The notes under the pieces: model-generated
Seen by the model: the letters and a program-made list of their open reading frames with translations, nothing else
The model's database searches: none
What the model was told of the DNA's origin: nothing
In this document: in pieces, positions 24,650-25,138 of the stretch
Layout of the letters: each line of letters starts with the position of its first letter
Numbering within the stretch: position 1 is the stretch's first letter
DNA from: an uncultured Phascolarctobacterium sp.
Lineage (GTDB): Bacteria; Bacillota; Negativicutes; Acidaminococcales; Acidaminococcaceae
Direction of reading: 5' to 3'
Assembly (NCBI GenBank): GCA_900544885.1
Contig: UQWU01000024.1
Coordinates: 1-25,138, forward strand
DNA: 25,138 bases
Program-made: the position numbers and the translations under genes

Positions 24650-24682
24650 GAAGCAGCCCCTTGTGGAACTGCTTCTTTTTTT
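24650..24682 (+). terminator. Hairpin with T tract before the mobC remnant
   Basis: GAAGCAG (24650-24656) pairs with CTGCTTC (24669-24675), with an inner CC/GG pair set, followed by seven T. It has the form of a plus-strand terminator, yet no plus-strand gene precedes it. It may belong to a lost element. Confidence 0.6.
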
Positions 24683-24724
24683 ATCAATTTTAACTTGTTA
24701 GGTAGAACCCTAAGACCCCATTTT

Positions 24725-24907
24725 TTTAGAAAAGTTGTATCAGAATCAAACATATATGTCGTCGATTTAAAACCCTTTAGAGAAATATAAGGACTGCTTT
24801 CAAGATATGCTAATAGTGTTAATCAAATAACGAAACGACTTAATTCTACTGGTGTAATCTATAGTGACGATATTAAGGACATGAAAAAACAAATCGGTTC
24901 ATTGTAA
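24725..24907 (+). pseudogene. MobC-type relaxosome protein, C-terminal remnant with in-frame stop
   Basis: The plus-strand frame reads RKVVSESNIYVVDLKPFREI, then TAA (24788-24790). Still in frame it continues GLLSRYANSVNQITKRLNST and GVIYSDDIKDMKKQIGSL to TAA at 24905-24907. The segment N-VNQI-KR-N-TG-IY--DI matches the C-terminal signature of MobC-family plasmid mobilization proteins, which help the relaxase nick at oriT. Only the last 60 or so residues remain, and one nonsense codon splits them. A relaxase gene normally follows mobC. Here the IS30 end begins at 24911, and an ATG at 24909-24911 straddles the border, so the relaxase was probably displaced. This is inference from family knowledge. 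Confidence 0.65.
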
Positions 24908-24910
24908 AAT

Positions 24911-24930
24911 GAAATTGCACACCTTGAAAA
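24911..24930. repeat. IS30 left terminal inverted repeat
   Basis: Agrees with the reverse complement of 458-477 at 18 of 20 bases, the outer 12 perfectly. The flank outside 24911 differs from the flank outside 477, which fixes the edge. Confidence 0.8.
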
Positions 24931-24940
24931 CAGAATAAAA

Positions 24941-25017
24941 ATAGTCCATTGTGACCTCTTCATGTTAAAATTAAGCTACTACACAAAACTTACAAGGAGG
25001 CAATCACAATGGACTAT
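24941..25017 (+). promoter_or_regulatory. Fold-back hairpin hiding the transposase start
   Basis: ATAGTCCATTGTGA (24941-24954) is the perfect complement of TCACAATGGACTAT (25004-25017), which contains the start codon. Just inside, CCTCTT (24955-24960) can pair with the Shine-Dalgarno AGGAGG (24995-25000), past a three-base bulge. An extended -10 box TGTTAAAAT (24963-24971) lies in the loop, so a transcript starting near 24978 would lack the left arm and be translated, while read-through from outside would fold shut. Confidence 0.7.
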
Positions 25018-25138
25018 ACTCAAGATACCACAAAACACATAAAAGGTAAACATTTTTCTTATGGTGACCGCAGAGAATTACAAGGGATATTATCCAATAA
25101 ATCTGTACGTTATTCTCTCCGCCAGTTGGCTAGACATT
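25009..25138 (+). CDS. IS30-family transposase, N-terminal fragment
   Basis: Forty-three codons from ATG at 25009 to the window edge begin MDYTQDTTKHIKGKHFSYGD. The stretch GDRRELQGILSNKSVRYSLR is the start of the N-terminal helix-turn-helix region that binds the element ends in IS30 transposases. AAGGAGG lies nine bases before the ATG. The fragment matches the missing front of the copy at 1-455 but does not overlap it, so identity between the copies cannot be measured here. Translation is probably limited by the hairpin described at 24941-25017. Confidence 0.85.
   Translation, partial: MDYTQDTTKHIKGKHFSYGDRRELQGILSNKSVRYSLRQLARH

Larger units (their letters stand above)
24911..25138 (+). 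mobile_element. IS30-family insertion sequence, 5' part (cut by window edge)
   Basis: The element begins with the terminal repeat GAAATTGCACAC (24911-24922), matching the reverse complement of the left copy's end. It includes an untranslated leader of about 80 bases and the transposase start. It is in the same orientation as the copy at 1-477. The two are probably the same IS type, since the repeats match and the protein halves do not overlap. Confidence 0.85.

Noticed and set aside
24593..24790. Plus-strand 65-codon frame taken as a complete gene
   Set aside because: Its front half runs through a hairpin-plus-T7 terminator and has no coding character. Only its last third is meaningful, as part of the mobC remnant that continues in frame past the stop.
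478..24910. Composite transposon carried between two IS30 copies
   Set aside because: The cargo is essential and conserved chromosomal genes in normal order, so a contig or window boundary at repeated IS copies explains the picture better.

Overview
The window is a piece of a Firmicutes-type chromosome of roughly 40-45% GC by eye. It most resembles the Negativicutes (Acidaminococcaceae such as Phascolarctobacterium). The clues are an rny-type RNase Y, an endonuclease-type MutL, a miaB-mutS-mutL-miaA-hfq cluster with hfq, and a YibQ-like divergent polysaccharide deacetylase. The genus is an inference from gene content; no rRNA or tRNA gene is visible.

Layout. Positions 1-477 are the 3' end of an IS30-family insertion sequence, and 24911-25138 are the 5' end of another copy in the same orientation with a matching terminal repeat. 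Between 708 and 15952 almost everything is read on the minus strand. In transcription order this is miaB, mutS, mutL, a SAM methyltransferase, miaA, hfq, a XerC/D recombinase, a divergent polysaccharide deacetylase, a class III aminotransferase, an SRPBCC protein, htpX, an M42 aminopeptidase, ndk and a PduO-type cobalamin adenosyltransferase. A promoter at 16062-16091 starts the series, another (3786-3814) restarts it before htpX, and a hairpin terminator at 638-673 ends it. The first genes overlap by single bases (TAATG or TGATG junctions), so tRNA modification (MiaB, MiaA), mismatch repair (MutS, MutL) and the RNA chaperone Hfq are probably co-expressed. Divergent from miaB is a plus-strand gene for a membrane-anchored DUF2939-like protein.

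From about 17240 to 18940 lies a decayed prophage fragment on the minus strand. It holds the C-terminal end of an SPP1 gp7/Mu F-type minor head protein joined to a JAMM-like (JAB) domain and broken by a frameshift, a 45-residue protein overlapping its end, and an unrecognised gene of about 171 residues that is also frameshifted. It is framed by strong hairpins. Core genes then resume: a TVP38/TMEM64 membrane protein and recG (minus), rpmB (plus, divergent from recG), a small zinc-ribbon protein, and rny.

The 650-base stretch upstream of rny holds a near-consensus rny promoter with a leader of about 210 nt, several inverted repeats, and the in-frame but nonsense-mutated C-terminal part of a MobC-type relaxosome protein. 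The right IS30 copy begins three bases after the mobC stop. Its transposase start region can fold into a long hairpin that hides both the Shine-Dalgarno sequence and the start codon.

Most of the window is ordinary housekeeping DNA. The parts most worth a second look are the IS30 fold-back hairpin, the rny start site, the head-protein/JAMM fusion with its small partner gene, and the mobC remnant.
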